DNA of 64,000 nucleotides from Pteria penguin (GCA_035048485.1 CM068585.1:52220550-52284549), one strand, 5' to 3'. Counted from the stretch's first letter, positions 11,427 through 23,110 are shown. Numbers and translations are program-made. The notes: generated by a model from the letters alone, not told the origin.

Positions 11427-12281
11427 ATGGCAGAAAAAGTTACAAAACTAGAAGAAGTATCGGAATTAAAAAAGAGGCTCGCCAAGGTGATCGCAACGGA
11501 AAGTACTGAACCCAAAATAGTATTCGCACCTAGAGAAAGGAAAATACAGAAATTCTCAGGCGAAAAAGACAAACCAGTAGATGAATTCATAGAGGACATA
11601 GAATTTACATTAAAAACGAGACCAACATCAGATGATGAGAAAGTTAATTTTATCATCAGTCACCTAGAAGGACCAGCTCGCGAAGAAATTAGATACAGAC
11701 CACAGTCAGAAAGAAAGAAACCAAAGGACGTATTAGCCATCCTTAAGGAAGCATTTGGAGAAAGAGGCACCGTACCTGAACTCCTTTCAGAATTCTATCA
11801 GTGTAGGCAAACAGATTCACAAACACTACAGGAATTCTCGCACAGCCTCATGAACAAACTAGATAAAATTTGCAAAAAAGACTCTAGTGTAATTCCAGAC
11901 AGAGATGTAACCCTCTGCAATCAGTTCGCTGAAAACGTCAAAATCACTTGGTTAAGAAGAGAACTTAAGAAACGAATTAGGAACACTCCCTCAATATCAT
12001 TTACAGATTTGAGAGAAGAAGCAACACTTCTTATGGAGGATTCGAATGAGCAAGCAACCAAACCACAAATACCCGAGTTTGATGTACCAGTACTTTTAAC
12101 AGCTAAAACCGAGAGAACAGACTTAACAAAAATCGTTTCTGATCTTATGGTAGAAGTGCGAAGCTTAAAGGACGCAATACAATCCCTCAAGTCACCGAAC
12201 TCGAATGATAACACTGAATCTAGAAGTCCGCGACCCATATGTTACTACTGCAACAAACCAGGGCACATTAAACGCGAGTGA
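11427..12281 (+). pseudogene. Gag of outer gypsy element, stop in the zinc knuckle
   Basis: The frame opens at ATG 11427 (MAEKVTKLEEVSELKKRL) 10 bp after the nested element's target duplication. It encodes a capsid-like region: IQKFSGEKDKPVDEFIEDIE at about residue 32, then VNFIISHLEGPAREEI and LLSEFYQCRQTDSQTLQEF. These are typical of Ty3 and PNMA-like Gag. The protein ends in CYYCNKPGHIKRE followed by TGA. In a C-x2-C-x4-H-x4-C knuckle the next residue should be Cys, so the stop replaces the last zinc ligand, possibly by a TGC or TGT to TGA change. Sequence similar to a pol start continues in frame afterwards (RKLKRDRRE). Confidence 0.88.
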
Positions 12282-12399
12282 AGAAAACTCAAGAGAGATA
12301 GGAGAGAAGGTAACCATCAGAACGATAGTAATAAGAGTTCAAACGGGACAAGCCTGCGACAGGGAGCCGACTCGTAGGCAGTAATTCCGATGGCTCGCA

Positions 12400-13138
12400 C
12401 TTGAATGTTGCCAGGAAAATGGTTGGCAAGAGCCCCGTTCTGGAAATACAAATTAAAGGTACAGCAATTCCATGTATACTCGACACAGGATCCGTGGTGC
12501 ACTATCACCGAGTCGTTTTACACTAAGCACTTGAAATCATTGAAAATAAACCTGAAACAAACTGGTTAAAGTTACGGGCAGCCAACGGCTTGGACATACC
12601 TTATGTTGGCTATATCGAAAGCAATGTTTATCTACCGTCAATAAATAAATCAGTAGCAGAACGGGGAATTTTGATTATAAAGGATCCTCCTGAGCAGTCC
12701 AGGAATGATTATCCATGTTTGGTTAGGATGAACATCATTTCCGAATGTCCAGAAATCGTAGAAAATTATTTTGGCAAACGACCAAGTGCAAGCTCCGAAG
12801 TCAAAGGATTTGCTAGAGTCGCCGGGAACTCCGATATATGTATACCTGCAAATTCCGTAACCGTGGTTAAACTTGCAGGTCCTACACAAAAAATGTCACG
12901 AGGAAAGACTGTTACTATCGAACCACTTTCTCACAATTCGCAAATCATGGTAATCGATTCAGTCTCAACAACTGAAAATAACCTGTTCCCAGTGCGCGTA
13001 GCCAACTTACAGTCAAGCGATATATGGCTTAAACGTAATTCGAAGATAGGTATAATCAGAGAAATCTCATGTCTGTGGGACGACAAGTCTGAAATAGAAT
13101 TTTTCAAATTTGGGAGAACACGAGGAAACACTCGTTAG
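12400..13138 (+). pseudogene. Protease and linker of outer gypsy pol, frameshifted
   Basis: At 12430-12500 the translation reads PVLEIQIKGTAIPCILDTGS, the beta-strand and catalytic DTG of an aspartic protease. One or two frameshifts follow around 12497-12575 before the frame settles at 12590-13138 (DIPYVGYIES, GILIIKDPP, YPCLVRMNII). This is the linker that normally joins protease to RT in gypsy elements with a related gag. The protease is interrupted immediately after its active site. Confidence 0.8.
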
Positions 13139-14150
13139 GAAAACAGACATCGCTGGAGATTCTGCTGATCAAGATACCCATACTATACCTCTCGATTTCT
13201 TAAATGATCTTGACTGCAGTGAGGCCGAGAAAGACCAAATAAGAAAATTATTTGAAAAACACAAGGATGTATTTATCAAAACTGAACTTGATCTTGGGTA
13301 TTCAACAACAATAAAACACCGTATTGATCTGACCGATAATGAACCAATTTTGCAACCTTATCGTCGGATACCACCAAATCAGTTCGAAGAAGTAAAAAGT
13401 CACATCCAAGACCTCTTGAGTAAAGGGATAATCCAGGAGAGTACAAGTCCTTACGCAGCCCCAATCGTTGTTGCGAGAAAAAAAAAAGATCAATCGCTTA
13501 GACTATGCGTAGACTATCGTAAACTCAACATGAAAACAGTTAGGGACGCTTTCCCATTGCCGCGTATCGATGAGTCATTGGATGCATTACATGGAGCAAA
13601 GTACTTTACGACTCTCGATTTCGCTAGTGGCTTTCATCAAATTGCAATGCACTCTGATGACCAACCCAAAACCGCTTTTAGTACACCATTTGGGCTATAC
13701 GAATACACACGAATGCCATTTGGTTTGTGCAACAGTCCTGCCACGTTCCAAAGATTAATGCAAAAATATATTTAATGATTCCGTGTTCCAGATTCTGCTT
13801 ATATACTTAGACAATCTCATAATATACTCAAGAACGCTAGAGGAACAAATACTGCGACTAAACAAAGTTTTCACGAGGTTGAAACAACACAATTTGAAGC
13901 TGAAAGGGAAAAAATGTAACTTTTAAGGCACAAGTTAAATATCTTGGATATGTAATATCTCCCGAAGGAATAGCCACCGATCCAGACAAAGTCAAAATCG
14001 TTAAAAATTGGCCGAAGCCAGAGACAGTAAAAGATCAGCACTCATTCCTAGGATTTTCAAGTTATTACCGTCCTTTCGTACCAAAATTTGCACATATAGC
14101 TAAGCCTCTGTATAACCTTATCAGTTTATGCAATAAAGAGAAATCCGCCC
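13110..14150 (+). pseudogene. Reverse transcriptase of outer gypsy element, YLDN and frameshifts
   Basis: The RT frame opens before 13200 and runs to TAA 13773-13775. Visible motifs are PYRRIPPNQFEEV, LLSKGIIQESTSPYAAPIVV, LRLCVDYRKLN, YFTTLDFASGFHQIAM (motif A Asp) and RMPFGLCNSPATFQRLM (motif B). A frameshift near 13770 moves the catalytic motif C into another frame, where it reads IYLDNLIIYS instead of YxDD, so the second catalytic Asp is Asn. The thumb follows at 13830-14100, with one further shift at about 13920 and a recognisable FLGFSSYYRPF. Catalytically dead as assembled. Confidence 0.9.
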
Positions 14151-14656
14151 GAGTTCAAACAAAAAATTTAATATGTCATGGGATGAGGAATGCTGGGTAG
14201 CTTTTGATGATCTGAAACAAAAACTCACATCATCACCGATACTTGGATACGCTGACTATGGTTCGGATTTCATACTAAAAACTGATGCAAGTTTCCGGGG
14301 TTTATGTGCCGTACTGATGCAAAAACAAAATGACGTACTTCGTGTTATAGCGTACGCTAGTAGAACACTGAGACCAAATGAAAGGAATGATGCAAACTAT
14401 AGCTCTGCTAAACTAGAACTTTTAGCGGTAAAATGGGCTGTGGGAAAAGTTTCGTGACTACTTATTGGGATCAAAATTCGAAATTATCACGGACAATAAC
14501 CCATTATCGCATATTCAAACATCTTCCAAACTTGGTGCTACAGAACAACGTTGGGCAGCACAATAAGCTCAATTTAACTATACCATTAATTACCGATCCG
14601 GGAAGTTAAATCAAGCAGCCGATGCTTTATCTCGATTACCACCCGTATCAACTGAA
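14151..14656 (+). pseudogene. RNase H of outer gypsy element
   Basis: The open part (14173-14457) reads FILKTDASFRGLCAVLMQ with the first catalytic Asp, then YSSAKLELLAVKWAV with the catalytic Glu. A frameshift at about 14450 separates the last part, seen in another frame as ITDNNPLSHI at about 14490 and AADALSRLPP at about 14620. The domain order and the DALSRL boundary to integrase are standard. Broken by the shift and by a TAA at 14564-14566. Confidence 0.82.
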
Positions 14657-16210
14657 ATGCCTATCGATGTTCGCTTACAAGCATACGAATGTGCTGTTAA
14701 TTTCATCGAAGAGATGCTGATAGACGAGGAAACCAGTGACAATATAATCGCCGTATCATCTCAATCTATTCGTACATTGCCGAGCTATAACAAAGAAGAC
14801 ATTAGCAACATGCAGAAATGTGATCCAACAATCAAACAATTTCTTTATTACTTTAAGGAAAACCGGAAGCCTACCGCATCTGAAAGGTCTTCTGAACCGG
14901 CAAAGGTCATCGCAATGTTACGACAACGCGAGGGATTATTCTTAAAAGATGAAATATTATTCCGAATTGTAAACGACCCCACACAAGGAGAACTTAATCA
15001 ATTGGTTGTACCTGACATGCTACAAAAACAAGTGCTGCAAATGCTCCATAATCAGTCGGGACACCAAGGTATAGAATGGACACACAATCTTGTGCGCTCT
15101 AGATTTTATTGGACTGGCATGTTCAAAGACATAGAAGAATATTGTCAAACGTGCGAAAGATGTAATATCGCGAAGATGCCATCACCAAAGATCTCTTCCT
15201 ATGAGCCACTTATTAGCTAGTACACCGAATGAAATTATTGCTATAGATTTCACCATCTTGGAACCGTCAAGCGATGGACGGGAAATGTGCTTGTCATCAC
15301 TGATATATTTTCCAAGTTCACGGCAGTAATTCCCACGAAAAATCAAACCGCTTCTACAACTGCAAAGGCACTCGTTACTACTTGGTTCATGCGATACGGA
15401 GTACCAGAAAGGATACATTCGGACCAAGAAAGGAACTTTGAATCCGACCTTATATCTGAATTGTGTAAATTATACAGCGTAAAGAAAAGTCGCACAACCC
15501 CTTACTACCCGCAAGGCAATGGTCAGTGTGAACGCTTTAATCGTACACTTCATGATCTGCTCCAAACGCTGACTCCCCAGCAAAAACGAAGTTGGCCATA
15601 TTTCCTACCTGATTTGTTGTTCACCTATAATTCAACGGTACACTCGTCTACAGGTTTTACACCATTCTATCTCATGATGGGTAGACCACCAAGGCTTCCC
15701 ATCGATTGTCTATTCAACCTGGATAATAAAGAAAAGGATAATCATGTCGAGTATGTCTCAGAACATCTAGAAAGGATGAGGTCTGCATATAGAATAGCAG
15801 GGGAGCAGCTAAGGAAACGGGCATTATCTCGTGCAGAAAACCACAATGCGACGGCAAGACACAATTTGTTAGAGGTGGGAACTCGAGTACTCACTAGAAA
15901 CACAGTCCAGGGTAGGAACAAGATTCAAAACAAGTGGAACTCCCAACCGTTTGTCGTAATTGAATGCCTCGACAAAGAGCGACATGTGTATTTAATAGAA
16001 CCACAAAATAAGTCCGGTGCGCGTCGTATTGAAAATTGTACCAATCTGTAAGTGTGCCGATTCCCAGAGAAACGCGACAGTGAAAGTGATAGTTCAGACG
16101 ATGAACCTATGGTTCTAGGCTATAGTGGACACAGAGAGTTGCGCCGTTCTACAAGATCAAATTTTGGAAGACATTCTAATGTACACCATGCTCCTAGACC
16201 TGCAGTGTAG
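14657..16210 (+). pseudogene. Integrase of outer gypsy element
   Basis: The N-terminal part (to TAG at 15218-15220) holds the HHCC finger, HNQSGH followed 29 residues later by CERC. A frameshift region at 15200-15290 contains the first catalytic Asp (NEIIAIDFTIL). The main frame 15287-16051 carries VPERIHSDQERNF (second Asp), YYPQGNGQCERFNRTL (Glu) and a STGFTPFYLMMGRPPR stretch. It ends near RRIENCTNL. A further frame (16050-16210) gives a Ser/Asp-rich, then basic tail (LRRSTRSNFGRH) to TAG. No chromodomain is seen here, unlike in the nested element. Confidence 0.88.
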
Positions 16211-16605
16211 ATTTACTTTTTTGTATAAACACAATTCGTATATTAATAAGATGTGTGTTGGTTATATGGACTGACTGTATCTGCAAAAGAACTGTTGATA
16301 ATAACACTTTGTAAAATACTCTGTGAACTGCTTGATATGTAGATTATGTCATTGGCAGTGGAGGGAATTTTTTCTATTTTCATGGTCATGTTACAAATGA
16401 AGTTTATTTTTGTTAGATGTGCACAGAAAGTGCTATTAATTTCTAGTCAGGTTGAAGTGATTTGTTAGAATTTTTGTGGTACTCCCTGTTTTTGTATCTA
16501 ATACGATTTCAAGCGTAATTGACTTTTTATGAGAATATTAATAATTATTACATGTTCTTGTAATCTGTGTGTAACGAGGACGTTACACGCATAAGCAGTG
16601 GAGTA
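16211..16605 (+). other. 3' untranslated region of outer gypsy element
   Basis: About 395 bp without coding signal. It ends in GCAGTGGAGTA directly before the LTR; GTGGAG is a short, weak polypurine tract. Confidence 0.6.
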
Positions 16606-16861
16606 TGTGAGCAAGTCACTATGTTTATCGTGAATTCCGGATTTCGTTTTACAGGTTTTGTTCATACTGTTACGTGGTAGAGCACGTGCGCGCTAAGGAA
16701 GGATACAGATGTAGAATGATGACGACGAACCAAGACCATTGTATTTCCATGTAATCTAGTAACAACCTTAATTCCAGATATCCTGCCACCTCTTTTTGTT
16801 CAAATAAATGTATGAAATGGACCAGAGCCTTAATTATCAGTCGTTTTACCACTTGGTCACA
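16606..16861 (+). repeat. 3' LTR of outer gypsy element (256 bp, no insert)
   Basis: Runs TGTGAGCAAG to GGTCACA. It is colinear with 4121-5282 apart from the 906-bp insert there. It contains the caaataaatg polyadenylation-type signal. Confidence 0.93.
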
Positions 16862-18229
16862 CATAAACATCAAACATATTAAAAACAAAACAAAACGATC
16901 GATCTATCCTTAAGCGAAAGATAGCCATGGTTAAGAAATAAACTTGTATCTTTTGACACGACATACTGTAGTGCAGAAATATTTTTCATATAACTTTAGC
17001 TCATAAATAAGAGTACACTTAATCTATGTATTTTAGCAAATTTCAATATGTAAAGCACAAATTCTTTAACTTTAGTAGCTAAAATTGAATTTTATGCAAG
17101 ATTTGTTCAGGGAATATACTGTTTAGGGCGGAAGAACACTTGGGTAACATCGGTTTCCAAATTGGGATGGACGACGGCTTAGGGAAGCTGATTACATCAC
17201 CTTCCAAAAAACCTTGTGAAACATGCGAATGTTAGGGATGTTAACTTCATTCTTAGGAATTTGTGGCCTATCAACTGATTGGCTGAAAATCAGAGTTCAC
17301 TAGAACATGACCCCTTGCAAGGTTTCTCTCTCAATGGGAAAAATGGAGAATCGGCATAAAGGTATAGTTTTAACCAGTTTTAATCAACATTGTGTGTGGA
17401 AGGACTTTAATTCCCTCTCATAACCCACACATTTGCGAGTCGAATCATACTTTTGGAATATATGTATTAGATTTTCCGCGTCTTGGTGTTTAAAATGTTA
17501 TTATTCACCCCTTAGTTTTCTGTTTTGCCTGTGTGGAGTTTCCCCATGGTCTGTAATCATATATTTCCTTTGTATATCACCAAGGCAACCAACTTACTAA
17601 ATGCTAGATTTTAAATCAACAGTTATACTAAGCCCATATGTATTACTCTCTCCGTCATTCCTTCATATCCCAGGTATTTCTTGTAAAAATTATTCAGAAC
17701 CATTCCTGTTAACTTTTCTCCACCTAAATTTCCTGGAGAAACTAAATCTGTTTAAAAAAAATAAAAAAAAAAAAAAAATAAATAAAAATAAAAAACCGAC
17801 TATTGGAAGCCCAACACTATTGTATTAACTAGTTACATATTCCATATCCACTTCGTCTTAGTGACCATACATATCAAAAAGGAAATACTTCTAATGATAA
17901 CAATATGTTTTTCATTGACAGCAGATGTGAACAGTGACACGGCCATCGCCGTAATGACAACCACAGGGAAACATTGATTCCGTAGGCCATTGAACGATCT
18001 GCGTATAGCAAAAACAATCTCGGTCACATACTACTATATGCACTAACATCTATTCCGGTAATTAAATTGAACCCCATCCTGGAAGAAGCTGATCTTAAAA
18101 TTAGAATTTTACGCTGATTGAGACTTATTGTGATTATTTCATTTTCATAACACTTTCTCGTCGTTGTCCGCCGCTTCCACCTAAGCAGCAATTTCTTATA
18201 TTAAAATTAACCAAGAAAGGTTTAGATTT
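16862..18229. other. No gene recognised; A-rich tract at 17753-17797
   Basis: AT-rich DNA with an (A)n/AAAT tract at 17753-17797 that may mark the tail of an old retroposon. No protein family or structured repeat is recognisable. Confidence 0.55.
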
Positions 18230-19060
18230 ACTTAACATTTATAACATTTTCCGTGACCATATTTAAAATTTCGCAATATCTTGAAAACCTTAAACCGCAA
18301 CTTGTGTTACCAGTACAAAAAAAAGCCTATCAGAAATCTTATTTAAAATCACATTACAGTTACATCTAAACCTAATGTCGTAGACTTTTTTCCATCTTCG
18401 TATACTTGTAATAATTCAAAATATGTATATAACCCGGCTGGTCATATAATTACCGGTGACCTAAAATGTATTTCTGATAAAAGTTTGCGTTCTAAGTTTA
18501 AAATAATTGTCTAGGATATTATTTGAATCAATTCAATGTATTGGCAGAAGCATTACAAAACGTGTATAAAAGGTTGGAATTGTGAGATTCTATAAAATAT
18601 CCACACTCGTATTACGAACTTAAGGGAAAATTGCCATTTATTTCAAAAGCCAAATATACTGTCAGCTACATGTAAATGCATGATTTACATACTACGTATG
18701 TCACTGTACCTGTTGATAAAGCAAGCAAAATTATAACAATTGTTTGAATATTATATTATATTAAAATACTCAAACTGAATTCAGCTCTATAAAAACATAT
18801 GTTGAAACCTCTGCGTCGAAAGACAACACCTTGTATAACCATGGCATGACTACATGTACATGTACAAAATTAACATTGATAAATGTATTGGCACCATAAA
18901 TTGCAAACAGATCCATATAAATCTCGTTTTATATCAAATTCGAGTCACCTCTATACTTCCTGAACATATTACGTCTTCTATAACAACAATGGGATATCAT
19001 ATTATTAAAGAGCACATTAAACGATATTCTATTTCAATTTAAATAACTGATAACCCACAG
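18230..19060 (+). pseudogene. Decayed Penelope-like element, 5' and finger regions
   Basis: Around 18435-18510 the translation YNPAGHIITGDLKCISDKSL resembles the HxxTGDL-type N-terminal region of the RT family at 59.5-62 kb. At about 18705 VPVDKASKIITIV parallels VPADKAGNNIIVV at about 60,620. Both copies then continue into a stop and YYIxxL. Similarity peters out at about 19,050. Multiple stops and frameshifts show a long-dead copy. The adjacent 19424-20056 segment belongs to the same family but lies on the other strand. Confidence 0.65.
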
Positions 19061-19423
19061 AAATAATCCATTTAAAACAAATCCGTTCTTTCCTAATAAA
19101 CGAGAAAGTCGCGTTTTACCTGTAGTTCTATGCTGACACGTGACAGGTTATGATGTCAGAAGAGTGACTGAACAAACACAGCTGACATAGAAGAGGGAAG
19201 AAGCTGCAGCGAACAGCATTTTTATGTCGAAGCAGTAATAACAATAGAGAGGAGGACATTCTTGGTGTCCGCCCATATCAAATTAAGCCTCCTCGATGTA
19301 GAATGACTTTACGAACGTTCGAGGAACAATGGGGTTATAAATGGCGCTACATGTACAACAACCAGCAACAGGTCGACTTGGATGTCATTGACCGGTAAAC
19401 TATTGTATAAGTGTACACTGTTC

Positions 19424-20056
19424 AAAGAAAAAAGAGGAGGTACCGGCTCAGTTATGTGGCAGAAGTCGCCATGGAGCTTTACAATACATGAATATAAATA
19501 ATATAATAGAACATTTAACACATTACAAAAATATTTGATTGTAGTGCAATTACGATACCGACTTAGGACGGTCATTTAATTTGACAAAAGCCAAACAAAT
19601 GGTGTGGTTAACCGGTTTACGGGCCCACCTTCCCACTCACCGTAGCAGCAGAACAATCAAAAGACGTACATTTAAAAATTTATAAATAATCCTCCATGTA
19701 AAGAACAAGGGTCAAAAGGTATCGCATATTGAGAGGTCATAAAAATATAAACACGTAAGGTATTGTAAAACACATAATGGTATAAAAATATATGCGACAT
19801 CAACATGATAAACCGTGCTCTGCCAGTCTGAAAGCGAGCTAAGACCCTAGATCTGTAGGAGTCCCGACTAACAGTCAGAGGGGACGAGGTTCAGGACCAT
19901 GTCTCCTCTGAAAGAGGTTTGGACAAGGCCCGTCATATAGTCCCCACCGCCCTGTTAGTCAGCGTGCAACGTTCAAGTAAAAGTCTGCATAAGGCTGTAG
20001 AGGGGCCAAATACAAGACCTATTGTCTTTTTGATGATCTCAATATCATATTGATAT
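19424..20056 (-). mobile_element. Penelope-like element 3' tail, inverted copy
   Basis: The reverse complement matches 62,020-62,647 closely throughout. Shared phrases include gatctagggtcttagctcgc, the 'gggcggtggggactatatga' block and the acataactgagccggtaac end. At 62 kb this segment follows the RT thumb of a Penelope-like element, so this is a 5'-truncated copy in the opposite orientation. It has small indels relative to the 62-kb copy. No GIY-YIG endonuclease motif is visible in either. Confidence 0.85.
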
Positions 20057-20718
20057 ATAGGAATACTAAATCTACAATGCCCCAAAATGGAGCTAATGAA
20101 CCCAGACTACCGTTAGATTATTCAGAAAAGTTTGAGGGATGGGGGTATTACGTCTAGACTGGATAACTATAATGTAGTATAAACAAATATGCAAATTGCA
20201 ATACCTTGCAAAACAGAAGCTCTAATAGCTTTTCAAATGATTGCCTGACCTTGATTTAAGCTTGTATGTAATCCACTTATGTACATCCACCAGCACGACC
20301 AAGGACAGCACTTGTCACGGGCGTATGGGCAATGGGATTTGTTAGATCCTAGGCTCCGCTGAGTAGGGCATACTTTCGGACTATTCCTCTCATCATGAAC
20401 AAGTATAAAATGGATCGGGCAAAACTATAGTTTGCATCATGCCCTCAAGAAAAAGTGTCACATACATTCTCATTCACGTATAAATGCATACACTAGCATA
20501 CGTACCCACTCATTTACCCAACCAGATTCGAATAGCCGCATTACTATATCCAACCAAAGCTGATAAATATCAGCATGTAAAATGTAAGATAGGTGTGTAA
20601 GTATGCTAACTGACCAGGCTCATGCAGTAGTAGGGTTATTGTCTGAGAATACATTATGGCTTAAACCAATCACTACGTAACATTATTTACCATTGTGATT
20701 AGCAGGAGACAAAGATAT
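20057..20718. other. No gene recognised
   Basis: Intergenic sequence without repeats or coding signals that I can identify. Confidence 0.55.
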
Positions 20719-20792
20719 GGCAAGACCCGGGAATTGAACCCGAGACCTTCCGCTTACCGTGCTGGCGCTCTAACCCATAAGCTATCCAGGCC
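20719..20792 (-). repeat. tRNA-derived sequence (SINE head or tRNA pseudogene)
   Basis: The minus strand reads GGCCTGGATAGCTTATGG... with a B box GGTTCAATTCC and a T-arm CTCGGGTTCAATTCCCGGG, total about 74 nt. The acceptor stem has two mismatches plus a wobble (GGCCTGG against TCTTGCC), and the anticodon stem is weak. A functional tRNA is therefore unlikely. Confidence 0.7.
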
Positions 20793-21088
20793 AATACTTG
20801 AAATCCGTCACACCATGATTATGCAAATTTAATCAATTTACCGATAACCAAATACACAAAACTTTGCATGACTGGTAAATTCAGACCATATTGCTTCCTG
20901 TGACCGGGCAGTAGTTCTAGGGTCAAAAGATGGCATCACCGCAAAGGACTATCAACAAAAACATCGTACATGCCCAGCCAAATATTAATGCCGTACCATT
21001 AATACGCGTACTTGCAGAGATGAAACCCAGGTTAATTTTTTTGTGACGGACCGACTGACCAAGGAAAGTTATTTGCTTCCCCGTCCGG

Positions 21089-21129
21089 TGTAACAGTTTC
21101 AAAGTTCCCCTGTGCTGAAAGTTCCCTTT
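21089..21129 (+). repeat. Left TIR of Ginger-like element
   Basis: 41 bp beginning TGTAACAGTTTCAAAG and ending AAAGTTCCCTTT. It differs from the inverted right TIR at positions 7, 23 and 24. It includes two AAAGTTCCC words. CCGG precedes it. Confidence 0.88.
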
Positions 21130-21240
21130 TGATGTTTTGCGCATGCGCGTATCGGTAGGAAACTTTCAGTCTGTGTTATATGCATGGTGAAAGTTTCCTC
21201 GTGGTGAAAGTTCCTTGGTCCACGTGAACTATGAAAGAAT
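21130..21240. repeat. Subterminal inverted words next to the left TIR
   Basis: Beyond the TIR the words aggaaactttcag (about 21157-21170), ggtgaaagtttcc (about 21187) and ggtgaaagttcc (about 21202) occur in both orientations. All are variants of the TIR core. They link the TIR to the array at 21775-23110. Confidence 0.65.
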
Positions 21241-21640
21241 AAAGATTAATTCTTATAATTGTACTGGATCTGGCTGTTAGGATATAATTGTGATAAATTT
21301 GAGGGATTCTAATATTGTTAAAAAGTTCTACATGGCTGAGGGGGTGGACAGGGTAAGAGGAAGTGGTTATGGAGGCAATGTGGAGAGGGAAGGAAGAAGG
21401 TACGTAAGGAAAAGGGGAGAGAGGGAGGGAGAGAATAATAAATTGGGGAGAGTCATAAACTTCTTTAAGAAAACGACAAAAATAATCACCCTGGATATTC
21501 GCAGGAGCTAGGGAAGAGAGGTATCTCTGTGCGCCCCTTCATACATGAAGTATGATGAATCTATAACTACACCTACATCTAAAACTGGTAAAAATTAATC
21601 TTAAGCATATTTGAACGTACATCAATTGCTATGAAAATAG

Positions 21641-21688
21641 GGAAACATAATAATAATAATAATAATATTAATAATAATAATAATAATG
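21641..21688. repeat. (AAT)n microsatellite
   Basis: A short trinucleotide tract, aataataat..., interrupted by one att. No other feature. Confidence 0.9.
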
Positions 21689-21774
21689 ACAGATTGACAG
21701 TTTGAAATAAAGAGCAAATTAGCTTTAATTAAATTAGAAGGTTCCTTAGAAAAAAATGCAGTAACTGCAGGTAC

Positions 21775-23110
21775 TTTCACAACAATGGGTTTTATATATA
21801 CGTTTCGTAGGAAATTCCACAAGGTCCTTTATATACATATTTAAAGTAGGAACTTTCAACGCGGGCCTTACAATAAACATGTAACAGATTGGAATTTCAA
21901 CACGGTTGGTAGGAACTTCCACAACAGGCCTCCACATATTTAAAGTAAGAACTTTCACCATAGTGCGTAACGTTTTCCACTACGGGCCTTTATGTACATC
22001 TTTAAAGTAGGGAATTCTTCCACAGTGGGTAGGAACTTCAACAACGGGCCTATTAACATGTTACAGGTAGCTAGGAACATTCTTACAGGTAGGAATTTCA
22101 CCACTAGCCTTAATATACATACTACAGGTAGGAACTTACATCACAGTGGGTAGGAACATTCACCATAGGCCCAATTATATAGATCTTACACATAGGAACT
22201 TTCACCACGGGCCTTAATATACATATTACAGGTAGGAACTTTCACCAAGGCAGATAGGAACTTTCACCATAGGCCGTAATATACACATTACAGGTAGGAA
22301 CTTTCACCACGGTAGGTAGGAACTTTCACCACGAGCCTTAATATACATATTACAGGTAGGAACTTTCACCACGGGCCTTGATAAACATATTAGAGGTAGG
22401 AACTTTCACCACGGTAGGTAGGAACTTTCACCACGGGCCTTAATATACATATTACAGGTAGGAACATTCACCACGGCAGGTAGGAACTTTCACCACGGGC
22501 CTTAATATACATATTACAGGTAGGAACATTCACCACGGCAGGTAAGAACTTTCACCACGGGCTTTAATATACATATTACAGGTAGTAACTTTCACCACGG
22601 TAGGTAGGAACTTTCACCACGGGCCTTAATATACATATTACAGGTGGGAACTTTCACCACAGTGGGTAGGAACTTTCACCACGGGCCTTAATATACATAT
22701 AACAGGTGAGAACTTTCACCACAGTTGGTAGGAACATTCACCACAGGCCTTAATATACATATTACAGGTGGGAACTTTCACCACAGTAGGTAGGAACTTT
22801 CACCACGGGCCTTAATATACATATTACAGGTAGGAACTTTCACCACAGGGGGTAGGAACTTTCACCATAGGCCTAATTATATGGATCTTACAGGTAGGAA
22901 CTTTCACCACGGTAGGTAGGAACTTTCACCACGGGCCTTAATAAACATATTACAGGTAGGAACTTTCACCATAGGCCACATACACATTACAGGTAGGAAC
23001 TTTCACCACGGGTCTTAATATACATAATACAGGTAGAAACTTTCACCATAGTGGGTATAATCTTCCAATACGGACTTTTATATACATCTTTAAAGTAGTT
23101 ACTTTCATCA
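21775..23110. repeat. Subterminal minisatellite of GGAACTTTCAcCACgG units
   Basis: About 1.3 kb of tandem repeats built from a GGTAGGAACTTTCACCAC core alternating with a longer form that adds a GGGCCTTAATATACATATTACA-like spacer (about 18 and 40 bp units). Dozens of cores are present. The outer units are degenerate and the central ones nearly uniform, as in an actively homogenised array. The core word GGAACTTTCA is also in both TIRs. The array lies between the transposase stop codon (23444) and the left TIR. I infer candidate transposase-binding sites. Confidence 0.85.

Larger units (their letters stand above)
4121..16861 (+). mobile_element. Outer Ty3/gypsy LTR retrotransposon, interrupted by a nested element
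   Basis: Matching terminal repeats lie at 4121-5282 (5', containing a 906-bp insert) and 16606-16861 (3', 256 bp). Without the insert the 5' LTR is also 256 bp. About six substitutions separate the two by eye. They start TGTGA and end TCACA. Between them are gag, protease, RT, RNase H and integrase in the usual gypsy order, all on the plus strand. A second complete gypsy element occupies 5390-11413 within the untranslated leader. No perfect target duplication is visible (tata on the left, cata on the right). The coding region carries several stops and frameshifts, and the RT motif C reads YLDN, so this copy should be inactive. Confidence 0.93.

Noticed and set aside
4121..16861. Endogenous retrovirus with an envelope gene
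   Set aside because: No envelope-like frame follows integrase in either gypsy element; only short untranslated regions and LTRs are present.
17601..17828. Plus-strand frame ending in Lys-rich tail
   Set aside because: The tail is the A-rich tract translated; the rest has no family resemblance.
21290..21511. Gly/Arg/Glu-rich plus-strand frame
   Set aside because: Low-complexity purine-rich DNA near the transposon end, no start context or family resemblance.
21775..23110. CRISPR-like array
   Set aside because: The intervals between repeats are themselves repeats, not unique spacers, and the DNA is eukaryotic.
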